Notes: a model not told the origin generated them from the letters alone. A stretch of 64,000 nt of DNA from Ehretia macrophylla (GCA_037974665.1 CM075783.1:12977762-13041761); one strand, 5' to 3'; shown: positions 34,768 through 47,800, counted from the stretch's first letter. Translations and numbers: made by a program.

Positions 34768-37700
34768 ATGGCATCCTCATCAAGACAAGGTTCCAAGAAA
34801 AGAAGGACCGAGTTTAGGCCTCATACCATTGATCTATGAGATCCCTCATATATAATTGCCTCAGGTGATCACTCCAAGAAGGAAATTCTATGGGGTAAAA
34901 TCATTGATCCTCCAAACTTTTTAGAACAAACCTATATCTACAAATTGCTTCAACATCAAAAGTGGCTTTATCTCTTTGGACTTGAGGATATAAATTGTAA
35001 TACCCTGACCCTGAGCATATAGTTATTTTATTTACTTGCGTATATTAATATGCTTATTTTAATCATTTGCGTACATTTACATGTTACCTTAATTGTTTGC
35101 ATATAATTATTAGCATTACTTTTTATATTTCTTGAAAAATGTGCATTCGTTTTATTTAGTGTACATTTACGTGCATTTTTTTTATATTTTAAGTATCGTA
35201 GGCAATAAAATAATTACACTATACTACACTAACTACCTAGATTAGTCAAAATACTATAAGGTGGCAAACTAGAAATATACACTTAGTTAAGGGGGCAATT
35301 TGGTCTTTGGAGCCACCTAGATATTTTATCTAACATAAAACACACACAACACACCTCATACACACACAAAAATACTGCAACACACACACACACATCAGAC
35401 CACACACAACACACACCAATCGATCAAAAGAAGAAAGAGGAGAAGAAGTAGAAATAAACAACCCCGAGCCGATTTTCTCGCATTTTCGTGCCTTACCTCG
35501 CGTTCCTAGCATGTGTAAGGTGAGGGAAAATCTTTTAAAAACTGATTTCAGAACTTACATTGCATATATATGTGTTTTTGAGTAAGAAATTGTTGTATTA
35601 GACAAGTTTATACATGTATATGTTTGCAGGATTTTGTTGTAGCTGCTGTACTTTATGTATTGTTTGAGCAATTAATTATTTTGGGAAAAATCTGGAAAAA
35701 TCACATATTAATCTAGACTTGGAGAGGTACAACTTTCATGTTGGAAGAGTTGTGAAGAAAAACCGTTTGTTTGCTCATAATTGCTGAAATCAGTGAAGTT
35801 TTGTAGTTGACTGGAACTGGACAGTTTTACTTGCCTGAATTTCGTGGAGTTTTTGACCTAGTTAGATAACTTGGAAAATTATGAAAATTTTACAGGACCT
35901 AGATAAGCTAGTTTAGAACAAGTTCTGTTTAGGTCGAGTTGGCCAATTCCTCCATCTATTGCCTCCAAGAAAATAAAAACCGAAACCTGATAGAATTCGT
36001 GACTAATCTGGACAGCTTTGCACACTTGAGTTGTTTTAGTCATATCTTGATGAATTTAACTCAGAATCGAGTTCTTTTTTATTCTAGAGTTATCTACTTT
36101 CGAAGATATTTCCATACACATAAAAATTAGTTTCATAGGAGGTCGTTTGCTTAGGAAATTGTGCAGCCAAATTCAAGGTATAGCTGAGATGTTGAAACTG
36201 TTAAACTTATTTGTTTTGTGCTCTTTGGCTTCTTGAGGTTAAATAATGTACTATATATGCTTATCTATGCTTATTTTACTCTCAAATATGGGTATAGAAT
36301 ATGTCTATATGATTGGATAACTTGATTCATTACTAGTATTGCCTTATTGAATTAAAAAGGGGAAAAAATGAAGTTAGCGCCTTAATGCTTAGTTTTAGCT
36401 TGTTATTGAGTTATATGTGTTGTAGAGACTAGGATCACTTATTAGTTGCTCAAAATAAAGTGAATGCTGTGTGTTTGTGTGTGGTGAACCTAAGGGGCCG
36501 AGTAGTGTTCTTGCGCATAAGGGGTGTTTATGTGGTTTCTTGAGTTATATGAGTAATTTGGGTGCTAAATGAATGACTTGCCTTAAATTGTTCAATGGAT
36601 TACTTTACTTGCGTGTTTGGTTATCATGTAGAATTACTTAATGTATTATGTTGTAGTGGATGCTACGTAATTTGTTCAATTGTGTGTAGGCTACATGTTT
36701 GCTAAAAGTTTTAAGAGAGGAATAGAAATGCGTTGCATACTAGTATATTTCTTGTAGTTAGTTTAGTGCATGAAAACATCAAGTAGAACAAGAAGTGCAT
36801 ATTCGGTCAGCCCACTGCCCTTGTCTTTCGAAGCTCTTTTGACCTATTAAAGGTGCTCGAAACTTACCGAAATTTATCTAGAAGCTAGATTAGGCAGTTT
36901 AGAGCAAATGTTGATTTCTAGGGCTAAGACTAATCCTAACGATTTAGCCCTCTGATCATATAATTTCTGAATTGTAGCTTGAATCTCGCTAGAACTAGAC
37001 AATAATGCGCAATTACATGAAAATAGCTATAACTTGAGAAATATAGCTTCGAGTTAAGATCCGTTTGAATCTAAAGTTATCTAAACTCGAAGAGCTACGT
37101 TTATATATAAAAATAAAAAAATTTGAAGATAATTAGCATGGGTAACCGAACTGATTAAGTTAGGGTTCTGTTAGAGGAATGGAAAAAGTATATGCTTTTG
37201 TGAAGTTCTACTTTGATTTGTCATTTGAACTAATTGATGGTTATGAGGTATCTATCAAGTTATATTATATGTTAAATAAATGAGTTGATTAGTATTTGTG
37301 AGATTTAATTGCCACGAGCTTATAGTGTTAGTCTTATAAGAACCTTGTTTGAATTGGTATGTGAGCATCTCCGTGGTTAATTAAGTTGATTCATTGAATT
37401 AGATTAAACTCTAAATGTTGTAGTAAGTGTTGTTCCATAATCGAATAGGATTGTAACAAATTGTGGAGTTAGCTTAGGTAGATAAAAGTTGATGTTTGTT
37501 GTAGTTAAAGTAATTGAAGTATTTTGCATGCTAATGAACATTGAATCAAGTCTAGTTGCCCCTCATGATGTTAATGAATATTTTCAAGCTTGTCTTTAAG
37601 TCTATGTGTAAAACTAGTTAGTTATTTGCATGTCGAGTTTAAATGGATTAAAGTTATATGCTGGATATGCTTCAAATTGTGCCAAAGGATAAAGGGAATA

Positions 37701-40003
37701 AGTGTCAAAATTAAGCCTAATGTTGCAAATATCTTGGAATGCTACTTTTCATGTTGTTCTATTGATTATCGGGTTGCTTGTATGTGACTCTGCATGACTA
37801 TCAAATGTTATGTTATTATTTGTTATAAAGTGTATAATTGTGTTGTGTTGAACTAAATTACGAATCCTATGTGAATTATTAGTTTTGAGCACGGGGGAAA
37901 AGATTGAGAAAGTTCGTGGCTTCTGGAGGTGAGGGAGTCTTCATTTCTTCTATGCATCTTAACTTATTATATTGTCTTTAAATTGTATTATTTAGTAATT
38001 GATAAAGCTTATATGTATTATTTACTTGTTATCTTGTGTCTTTTCATGTTATTTGTGAATAACTGTGAGGGTAGCCTACTTTGTCGTCCCTCTTATGTGA
38101 TATTTGATATTCTTGGATCTCGTGATCTTGACGCGAGGTTGTGCAATATTTTCGGACATGGTAGCGTCGGGAAACACGGGCGGCGTCGGGATTGCCGTGC
38201 TCCCTCGACTACCATGGTGCCTATTCCCTTTCTCGCTGAGGCATACTCCACTATCCCAGAGGCGTGGTTCACCTGCTGGGCATGGACCTACCTCAGGAGA
38301 AAGGGTCGTAGGATCGGGATACATCCGGAGTATCCCAACTTGTTGGAGTAAGGGGTTTGCCGGCACTTGCGTGAAGTTCGAGGCTCGTGGTTTGAGATTA
38401 AAGACTTGAAGTGGAACCGTATCCTTTTTAATGTAGTTAATCACTTGCTATTTAATATTGTTGTTTTATGTTATATATATATATGACTTCTTGTGTTTGC
38501 ATATCATATTGCACGCCCCGGTATGTTGCATGACCTCCCTCACTAGGCAACATTGTTGCTCACTCCTCATTTAACATGTTTCAGGAGAAGCTAAGGTTGG
38601 GCCCCAGCTAGTTGTTGAAGAAGAAGAAATACTGCTTGAGTTTGTCCCTTGAATACTTTCTTGTGAGGTTGACTTGTTCAGATGTGCATATGAAGAATAT
38701 GATACTTTTGTATAAGTTCTATTTTAAGACCTTGCGTGGTCTTGTATGTATTTATGTGGTATGGAAGATTATGATACCAATTCAACCCTTATATAGCTTG
38801 GTAGTTGTAGTTGGGATGTAATAACTTATAGTCTACTATGCTACTTAAGTATTTTGCTTGATTATGTGTCTAATGAACGGAGAATGTTGGATTATAGTTT
38901 TGTAGTTGAATTCTATTATTCACAGGTTTTCGGATTTGTCTTATAAACAGGGGAGACTCTGTCCGTTTTTCCTAAATTTTCGTGCCTTGGGTATGGGATC
39001 GAGACCCCGGTCTCGTGAGGGATCGGGACACTACATAAATTGCGTTGAATGGATTCAAGAATTCTATGCCTACTTTGTTGAAGGAGAAAAAAGATAGTGT
39101 AAGTGGGATAAAAAGTAAAGCTAATGGTGTGAATATCTTTTTGAGCGAACGTGATATGGCTAGAATGCTTGGCATTCCCAATAGTGGCCTCAAGATCTAC
39201 TCCTCAGCCAACTTACCAAAAGGGTTACACGACAACGCCCAAAAGAAGATGATTGCAACTTTGTGGAAAGGCTCGGGAAGGTCGGAGACATATATGCCTA
39301 AAAGAGATGACATTTGTGTTGAAAAACAATTGTTTCTATATATCATGAATCAAGTCATCATGTCTTGCAGTGTAAAAGACGAGTCTATTCCATTCTTCAT
39401 GGGCTATATGATGTATCTCATTTACAAAAAGGTAAAAGTTCACCTTCCCACATCATGCTTAGTCATATGTTGGCTTTCAAGAAGAAGTTTATGCCCTATG
39501 GAATGATTTTGTGTCATCTTTTCTGCATGAATGATGTTGCTTGTGTTGGTCACTTTGAACCTCTAAATGCTGCTACCTATCCTCTAGATAAATATTGTCT
39601 TGATAGACAATTTATGGCTCTTGTGAATAATGAGGTCGTCTATATAGAGCAACGTCAATTCCTCAAAGGTCAAACTGAAATCACTGACAATATAGAAAAC
39701 TATGACCTTGGGGAGGAGGACGATGAAGGTGAAGCTTCAAACGAATGTGAAGAAGGAGGTGAAGAAGTAAGAGATGCCAAAATTAGGGCTTCACGGGCTG
39801 ACATTGGAGGTGCAAACTCTTTTACAAGAAGAAGATCTAGCCAAGACACTCTTGAAGAAGTCAATACCAAGATTGACAATTTGACTTCGCAAGTTGATCA
39901 ATTATCTTTGGATGTTGGAGCTGGCTTTGATCAAGTAAACATCGAGATAAAGGGTATGAAGGCCAGGCTTGAGAAGCTCTATGAGAAGTTTATGAAGGAC
40001 TAA
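34768..40003 (+). pseudogene. Extra ORF downstream of copia pol (Sirevirus env-like position), split by a solo LTR
   Basis: The 5' part (34768-34995) starts MASSSRQGSKKRRTEF and ends at the LTR insertion. The 3' part (39041-40003) carries SERDMARMLGIPNSGLKIYS, then AFKKKFMPYGMILCHLF and an acidic linker. The C-terminus is coiled-coil-like (VNTKIDNLTSQVDQLSLDVG). Several frame changes (near 34837, 39095, 39470) break it. A long ORF between pol and the 3' LTR is a known feature of Sireviruses, and part of the sequence resembles the putative plant transposon protein domain. Its role is not known. The name env-like is positional only; no membrane segment is evident. Confidence 0.65.
34996..39035 (+). 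mobile_element. Solo LTR of about 4.04 kb, likely Ty3/gypsy
   Basis: It begins TGTAATACCCTGACCCTGAG and ends GGGATCGGGACACTACA, with TG...CA borders. It is flanked by the 5-base direct repeat TAAAT (34991-34995 and 39036-39040). No primer site, polypurine tract or pol sequence was found inside, so a solo LTR left by LTR-LTR recombination fits best. Its ends are imperfect inverted copies of each other. Such TGT-CCC ends and very long LTRs occur in Tekay/Del chromoviruses, but that placement is only a guess. A TATA-like region and purine-rich leader lie near 35310-35520. The family also occurs at 1483-4640. Confidence 0.85.
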
Positions 40004-40223
40004 GAGAGATGCCTTGAGATGCCTAGGATGTTTTCATTTCCCCTATCCCATAGATATTGCATTTTCCTTTCAAACACAACTTTTCATGCATTTTCCGTGT
40101 TTAAGTTTTCAACCCTCTATGTTCTTCCAATATATGTTTCCATTATCTTGCTCTTTAGTTTTCATTTGCTATACTTTACTTTACATTATTGCCCTTCCTC
40201 TTCTATTATCTTGTTTGCTAATG

Positions 40224-40507
40224 ACAAAAAGGGGGAGAAAAAATGTGTAGAAATAGTAATACAAAAAAAGCTAGCATGATAAAACTTAGAACTTGAGCTT
40301 AAAAGAAGACTCATACATTAAGGGGGAACAATAAATCAACTTTAGTTAAAGTATGCACAAGTTGAGAGGGGAGCTTGTACAAACCTATATATTGGAATTT
40401 CAGGTTCAAGCAAGCTTAAAGTGAACTAAATGCTTTCTCAAACTCATTATGCTTACATTGTTACTACTATTTGAGAAAGGTTTTGTCATCATCAAAAAAA
40501 GGGAGAT
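40224..40507 (+). promoter_or_regulatory. Multiple polypurine tracts before the copia 3' LTR
   Basis: AAAAAGGGGGAGAAAAAA lies near 40226, AAGGGGGAAC near 40320 and GAGAGGGGAG near 40364. The final AAAAAAAGGGAGAT (40494-40507) directly abuts the LTR. The last one should prime plus-strand synthesis. Repeated purine tracts here are a described trait of Sireviruses. Confidence 0.7.
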
Positions 40508-41700
40508 TGTTAGTCTAAAGGCCTTCTAATCTTGGTTTTGATTATAACAAACCATGATTATATTTAATGAGTTTGTTTAAGTGTGCATGAGTGAGATGAA
40601 TCAAGATTGACTTCGAATTCAAGTTCATCAAGCTAAAGAAGAAAGAAGATCATCCATCAACTCAAGGAAAGATAAAGATTCGAAGAATGAAGATAGAGTT
40701 ATAAGGATGGAGACGAAAATCATAAGGGTACCGGTTGGGACTTAATCGGGGTTTGGGTCTTGCAAATGGTATATACTCAATGATGATTCTTAAAAGTATT
40801 TTTGAAATATTCATCTATTTTTCAAAAAGATTTTACAGAAGACTTTATAAAAGAAACATAAAAAAACCCTAAGCCATTGCAACTTTTGAGCAAATCAGAC
40901 AACCCCAAGAGAACCGGTTGACCCGTGCCAAAAGGGTCTTCTGCCCAAGGCCTCTTCTGTCGACCGGTTGAGCATGGGTTGTCCGGTCGGGCCAAAACGC
41001 TATTTTAAAAATAGAGTCATTTTATGAACGTTGCAAAGCATTTAATGCATACCTTTCAGTCTCTATTAATGTCTCTCAACAACCTTCTTCCAATTATTGA
41101 TTCAAAGCAATTACTCTTGATTTCTAACACTATATTCATCTTTGAATCACCATTGTGCTATACTATAGTAAAAATTTGTGAGCAATATAAAGATAAACAT
41201 TCATTGTATTCATCTACCCTAAAAAGGGGCTTTTATTATTTTCTCAAACACTTATCAAAATAGAGAGTTAAATACTTTGAAAGGAAGGACTTCCTTGTCA
41301 AAGGTGTTGGGGTTAAAGCTTTGTATTGAAAATGAATTTTCTATTGTAAAAGCTTGAACTATAGTTGTAGTTGGTTTGTGGACTCACCAACATTTGAAGA
41401 GTCACAATAGTGAAGATTGTTGAAATCCTAAGCGGAAGCTTAGGTCATGGACTTAGGTGGGGGCTGAACCATGCTAAATCGCGATTTGCAATCTCTTTCT
41501 CTCAACTCTCTCTTACCATTAATTTTTGCACATTAAGTGTTTGATATTTTTCCTTACTCACATTTTATATTGTTAGAGTGCATATTTGTTTAAGATTATT
41601 TTTTATTGATCATTGCTAGTGTATTGCCTAATCAAAAAAGTAGTAGTATTGCCTATATAACATAATTCACCTCCCTCTTAGGTTAAATTAAGGGACACCA
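40508..41700 (+). repeat. 3' LTR of the copia element
   Basis: It begins TGTTAGTCTAAAGGCC and ends AAGGGACACCA. It aligns with 20824-22005 with scattered substitutions and small gaps. The right flank, ATTCT, is the candidate changed target duplication. Confidence 0.9.
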
Positions 41701-41819
41701 ATTCTTTTTTTTTATTATTTTCATGCATGCTATACATATATATGTCATACATAAATGCTCATTCTTGATCATTTTACATGAATATCCAGAAAGATAACAG
41801 TTTCTTTTAGTCCTTGACT

Positions 41820-43020
41820 ATTCTATTGAATGACAAGCTGACATGCCCATTTTTCATTGGTTGAAAGAAGAAGTTGGACATAGTGCTCACAATTGATGAG
41901 TATAAGTTCTTCCTGACCTAACCCTGTGCTCAAATAAAGGCCAATTCTACTGATGCCTAACTTGAGGCCCATCATAAATAGCAAAAGACAGATAACATTA
42001 TCAAATGTTATATGCTAGCCTCTATGTCTGACATGTTGGGGTACCAACATGAGAACATAGCCACTAGTGTTGAGATCATGACCTCACTAATAGATATGTT
42101 CTCAGACATAAGCAGGCATTTCAAAAGAAAGTTGTAATGAGGGAGATCATGACAACCAAGATGGTTGGGGGTTGTCCGTCTTGGAACATGTTCTCAAGAT
42201 GACAGATAACTTTAACATTGCTAAAATCTTAGGGGCCCAAATCGACACTACTAGTAAGATGGACATAATTCTCAAGATATTGCTGGAATCCTTCTCCTAT
42301 TGCAAGCTCAAAATGAGCCAGATGAACATGGGGCTCCCAGAGCTAATGAAGGAGATTCAGGCAACTGAGGGCATCATGCAGCCCAAAGCCCAAGCCTATG
42401 TAGCCCAATAAGCTATTTCTTCTAGACTTAAGCCTTAAAAGGAAGGTTTAAAGAAGAAGGGTATATGGGGAAACTGTAAAGGCGAGAGGCAGTAAGGTAG
42501 TAGGAGGCAAAGGAAGTAGAAAAACATTTAAGCCATTGAAGTTGGAAAAGTCTAGTGATAGAGTTTTGATTTTGAACAATATTTATTATGTTTCAGATAT
42601 ACGAAAGAATATCATTTCAGTTTTACAATTAGTTGATAGTGGTTTTGCTGTTAATTTCTATTATGACTATATTGTTAGTAGAAATAGAAAGTTTATTTGT
42701 TTTGGAAGATTGCATGATAATTTGTTCTATATATATCATATTATTTCCAACATGTATAATATAGAAAGTGAATGTTCTACTTCCCTTAAATGAAAGGTTT
42801 CATCCACCAATGATATATATTTGTGGTACCTACGTTTGGGTTATATTAACCTGAACTGAATTTAGAGGATTGATTGAGGATGGGACCTTGGGCTCATTAG
42901 ATCTTGAAACATGGTCTTAGTGTGAGTCTTTCCTCATGGGGAAGATGACCGAAAGACCATTTTCTTCTAAAAGGCATAGGGCAAGTGAAGTATTGAAATC
43001 AGTGAAGGATATAGATTTTT
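41820..43020 (+). pseudogene. Second copia element, gag to GAG-pre-integrase remnant
   Basis: Plus-strand blocks include EHVLKMTDNFNIAKILGAQI near 42180 (gag), SDRVLILNNIYYVSDIRKNI and SVLQLVDSGFAVNF at 42550-42660 (protease side) and LWYLRLGYIN near 42821. A GAG-pre-integrase block with Ser-Lys-Arg-His (SSKRHRASEVL) follows near 42965. The sequence stops matching after about 43020. There are many stops. No LTR could be assigned, and the subfamily differs from the complete copia element upstream. Confidence 0.75.
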
Positions 43021-43351
43021 AGGTTAATACTAGTGTATTTACAAATTATATGCATATTATACACATACTAGAAATAGCCATAATCCATAAGCAGACAAAT
43101 CTATGAAAACATGCAATTAATATAGCAAAAATCCTGCTTCTTGTGCTAGAATTGGCTGTGAGATTACCTTCTTGTGTTGGCTTAAAATCTCAACACACAA
43201 GCAATAAACGGAGTGTGTGGTGGTTGAAAAATTTGTCCAAAGCACGAGAGACTTTGCAAAAGGTACAACTCCTTGAGTCTTCTCCCTTATTCAATGATCC
43301 TAACGAATGGTATATGAAATCGGTGGAAATTTCTCTCTTCCTTTGATTTTC

Positions 43352-43880
43352 TCACCTTGGCTGTGTACCCCGAAAATGGTCACAATTAAAATCCCTATGA
43401 GCTTTCTTCAACACTTTCTGCTTCTGGTAAACTTGGAACATAGGATAGCCATGCATGTTGGTATTCCAATTATCTTCAACAATACTCTTGTACCCCTCAT
43501 GAGAAAACCAGATATTATAGAATTTAAACGGAGATTTATGCCTTGAGGCCTTGGGGTGCCCCATAGAGTTATTCTACATAAATTCTCTGTGGTGTATCAT
43601 TGGTGATTTCAACGAGATCCTTAGGAGTGAGGATAGAATTCATTGTGATAGTACTCCGAACAGTGCCTTTGAGTTCAATGACTGTATTCAAACAGCAAGT
43701 TTGCTTGAACATCAATCTATCGGTTCTCATTTTACTTGGATTAACAATACTGAGGGTGACTTTATTAGGGCAAGTGGAATTGATCATGTGTTGATTAACA
43801 GCAGATGGATCTAGGATTTCAATAACTCTTAATTGCTTATTGAGAATCTGGGCATCTCTGACCACAATCTATGTAGAATT
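43352..43880. pseudogene. L1-type LINE fragment with internal inversion
   Basis: On the plus strand 43571-43880 encodes an endonuclease C-terminal half: WCIIGDFNEILRSEDRI, SHFTWINNTEGD, DHVLINSRW and GISDHNL. Directly next to it, on the minus strand, 43564-43352 encodes SPFKFYNIWFSHEGYKSIVE and VLKKAHRDFN, the region that in intact elements follows SDH. The two blocks are thus adjacent but head to head, the layout left by 5' inversion during LINE insertion. Neither block is part of an open gene. Confidence 0.7.
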
Positions 43881-44345
43881 TTCTACTTTACACTATGTTT
43901 GAATTAAGGGAAACAGGAGAAGGAATTAGTTGGAGAAGGATTATTTAATTTTTCATCTTGTTTGGTATGGATGAACTAATAAATAAAAGGCATACAAAGA
44001 ACATGTATTACAACTCTTTTGAGGTATACGAACAATTAACCTAATCCTTCTATTAGTCAATCAAAATGAAGAAAAATATTCTATTACATAAAGCATCCGA
44101 GGATAACATCAAATAGCCAATTCCCTTTCTATTAAGCTACGATTTTAGATAAGGTGGTCATTCAATACAATATTAGGTAATGAATTTAAATAAGAAATGA
44201 ATGAATTAAGGAATGAAATAAACCTAAGAAAGAGTATGTCATATTTAATATACTTTAGGAATGAAGATATAAATGAATGTCTTGATTACAAATCCATGTT
44301 TGGCAGTCCGTATATCAGAGTAGTACTAGGAATGACTTTTATAAA

Positions 44346-44405
44346 ATGATAAGATTGTTATTATTATTATTATATATTTGTTATTTTCTTAAGAATAAAA
44401 ATGAG

Positions 44406-44443
<38 letters not shown>

Positions 44444-44522
44444 CAACAACAACAACAACAACAACAACCACAATAATCATAATAATAATAATAATAATGG
44501 TACTAGTAAAATAATAATTATA

Positions 44523-44566
<44 letters not shown>

Positions 44567-44726
44567 GACTTGACATTTTGTTGTTATATACATTTATATT
44601 TTAAAAGGACTTTTTTTTTCATTTTTTAAATAATAATAATATCAATATTAATAACAAGAATAATAAATATTATCCTTTATTATTATGAACATGTTATATT
44701 TAAAACGATACTATTTTCATTTGATA

Positions 44727-44814
<88 letters not shown>

Positions 44815-44815
44815 T
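44346..44815. repeat. AAT/AAC trinucleotide microsatellites
   Basis: (AAT)n tracts lie at about 44409-44440, 44478-44567 and 44727-44812, with (AAC)n at about 44441-44470. The translated runs of Asn or Ile in this area are artefacts of the repeat. Confidence 0.95.
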
Positions 44816-47800
44816 AAAAGTAATATTTATAAATGATAATTATTATAGTAATAATAAGGATTGTCCTACATCATTATATACATTGAAGGTATTTTGTTCA
44901 TTTGATAAATAATTTATCAAAAGGATTCTTTTGGATGTTAGAAGGAAAATTAGTCTTCAAAGAAAATATAGATATAGTCTGGAAAATTGTATTTTGTATT
45001 TGGATTGGAGGCTCAACTTAGTTCAAGTTTGCCTTCTTTGTAATGTTCAAGGATGTAGAATACAATGATTTACTTGCCTAGCAAAAAAAAAAAAAAAAAG
45101 TGAAGGGCAATTAAACTATTCATATCAACAATCTTAATTGTTTATTCCCTGAAATTATGTCTAATGGAATGGCATGTACACATCCCTTGGTGGACTTCAG
45201 TTGCACCTTTAAGTTCTGCACCTGCATTATGTGACTAATTTATGATGAAGCCTAAAGGACAAACACTAATAATGTATTTGGAATTGCATAAAATGAACCA
45301 ACCAAATCCTTAATTAACTCCTTTTGGCAACATAATGTCTTTTGGCATTTCTAATCTCCTAGAATTTACTTCATCTAATTAGAACGAGTGTTCATCAACA
45401 ACAAATTCGAATATAGAGACTGGGATATGCACGTAGGGGCCAGTTGAAACTGCAGCATCATTGACCCTACAAACTAAATACTTTAAATATATAAATATTT
45501 TAAGGATAAAATGCACTCGGTCCTCTAGCGTGATTCAGAAGTTACATATTGTTTCTTGTGTCATTGAAAGTGTTAAAGAAATTTCTATGTTTTGACAAAA
45601 GGTTTCACGTAACCCCACTCCGTTTATCTTTGCGTCAATTTTATACCTCGCGCACTTGGAGTGCAACTCTTTTTGTTTGCTTAATTGCTTCCCACCCAAA
45701 TGACCCTATTTATGGACATGAATACCCTTTCCCACATAGAACCATGTTGAACATAGAAAAATATAAGTCTTTACGCATATCCAACACTATATATAAATCC
45801 CATTCCAATGATTTGAATCATTAGCTTTACTTTGCACATATCTAACACTATATTAAAAACCCCATCCCAATTATTTGAATCATCAGCTTTACTTCTCAAG
45901 TCTACAGGCTGATCAAGAGAGGCTTCTCGCATATCAAAGACAACAAAGAGAATCGCTATTGTCACCACATCCTTGATAATTCATGTTGTTGTCATTGTGG
46001 TTGTTGTAGTTGGAGCTACTCGTGGCAAATGCGGGGTAGAGGTTCACATTCAACCCTTCTTACACCACCAAATAGTTTCTTCAGAAAAAGGACGAAGGAG
46101 ATTCTTTAAAAAATGAGATGAAAACAGCTTGGAATTGGAAAAAAAAAGATTGTGCTTGATAAGGGTAAAGTTGTCTATACACCATTTAGCGCCTGAACAT
46201 GCTGCGGAGGTCCGAATCCCTGGGACTCATTATGTTTCCCAAAAAGATTCTTTATCCATTAGTATAAATAGCACATGAACAGTCACAAAATGTAACTCAT
46301 ATTTTACTTAAAATAGTTATATATTACTATGTCCGTACCATTAAATTATTAAGCCCTAGGATTATATAATTGACTAGATCGTCGTAAGTAGTACGTCGAA
46401 TATAACACCCATTGTTCCATTTCATTTTTGCAGGTCTTAAGCTCGGGTTGGACAAGCCAGATTTTGCACCATAGCAATGCTCATACCTTAGATCGAACAA
46501 TTTGGATCCCAGCTGACGTGTTATATAAGTGTTGTAACTTTGAGGATTGATAGGTTGATTTTGATTGACGGTCAACTCTCTCTCCATATAGTTAGGGCTC
46601 TCTCTCTACAATAAGGGTTCTCTCCCAACACCTTTGGAAAAATTAAGGATTTAAAAATGTCAAATATGTAATTCCCTACTGGTACAACATAAAAGTAAAG
46701 AAGTCATTTAATGTTTTTTTTAATGCCGCTAGCTTAAGTGAAAGCCAGGGACGGTATGAATCCTTTCAAAATTACACAAAATTCTTTTTGGACTTTTGAT
46801 GATATAAGGAGATAAAATATTACTTTTAAATAACACAGGAGGACGGAACATATGTTACCCAAAGTTTGAGTAGACTATTACCAAGTTCCCTTCCTTCACT
46901 AATTTATAAAGGTTTGAGAGTTTATTTCCAGCCATAATTTTCATTGATGACTAAAACTTATAAGTTGCATTGCAGATCACCCCAAATTTACCCAATAGAT
47001 TGCATTACAAATCAATCCAAATTTACCCAATCCTACATTCACAGTGATCATTTTGCTATAATATAATTCCTATGGAACATTTATCATCTAATCCTTGGGT
47101 AACATATTATGTGAGACACAGTAGTAAGCGACAAGATGGAGCAAAAATGCAACAAAGAAAAAGGCTGATCATATTCACACATTTCATCTAGGAGAGATCC
47201 AATTTGTCTCTTGCAAGAACACCACAAGTCTAGCAAAAGTAGAGATAATACAACATGCATACCATTAGCTAGCTATGGGTATCCTATCTAGCTAAGGCTT
47301 TTATCTAGGGAAGCACTTCAGTTCACTTGTGCGGCCGTGGAGATCTCAAATACATAGAGGGGCCTGCTTTTACGCCACAACTGCGTGGCCGTAGGGTCGA
47401 ACTAAAGAATATTTCTTTCATCTATAAAAGAGAAGATGCCAACGACAATAAGATTAATCAGTAGAATAATCCTACAAACGCCTTCTTTCATCTGGCTCAA
47501 GTAGGTAAAATGGACACATCGTTGTTGCTTCACAAGTCGTTCAGCCAAACCAGGATGTGGCTTCCAACAAGAGCGTAGACTTCATCCATCTGCAGAAGCA
47601 ATAGGAAAAAATTACAATATAAAACGCTTTTCCATGATACCTCAAGAGAAATGGAACATAATGAACTTAAGATCTTAAACTACATACAGTCAAGAAGATA
47701 AAGTAGATGATGACGCTCGTATCGTCTCAACTAGTTAGAACATCTGACTGGGAATTTGCCTCCCAATTTTCAAACTCACTACTTTCTTCTGCAGGCTGCA

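Larger units (their letters stand above)
20824..41700 (+). mobile_element. Ty1/copia retrotransposon, Sirevirus-like, decayed and hit by three nested insertions
   Basis: Order: 5' LTR 20824-22005, initiator-Met-type primer site 22008-22019, gag, protease, integrase, reverse transcriptase, RNase H, an extra ORF with coiled-coil end, polypurine tract, 3' LTR 40508-41700. The order integrase before reverse transcriptase defines copia. The extra ORF and several purine tracts before the 3' LTR suggest the Sirevirus lineage. Flanking bases are GTTCC on the left and ATTCT on the right, compatible with one 5-base duplication changed by two transitions. Removing the three insertions (23958-24595, 26451-33978, 34996-39035) would leave an element of about 8.7 kb. 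Many stops and frameshifts show it is dead. Confidence 0.85.

Noticed and set aside
37929..38444. Three overlapping frames of 100-140 codons in the solo LTR
   Set aside because: They lie in all orientations in a GC-rich block that is conserved in the inverted LTR copy without conserving any frame.
41820..43020. Assigning the second copia remnant to the 20824-41700 element
   Set aside because: It lies outside the 3' LTR, and its gag and protease differ from those inside the element.
44346..44912. Open frames of poly-Asn and poly-Ile
   Set aside because: They are translations of AAT/ATT microsatellites without any other protein character.
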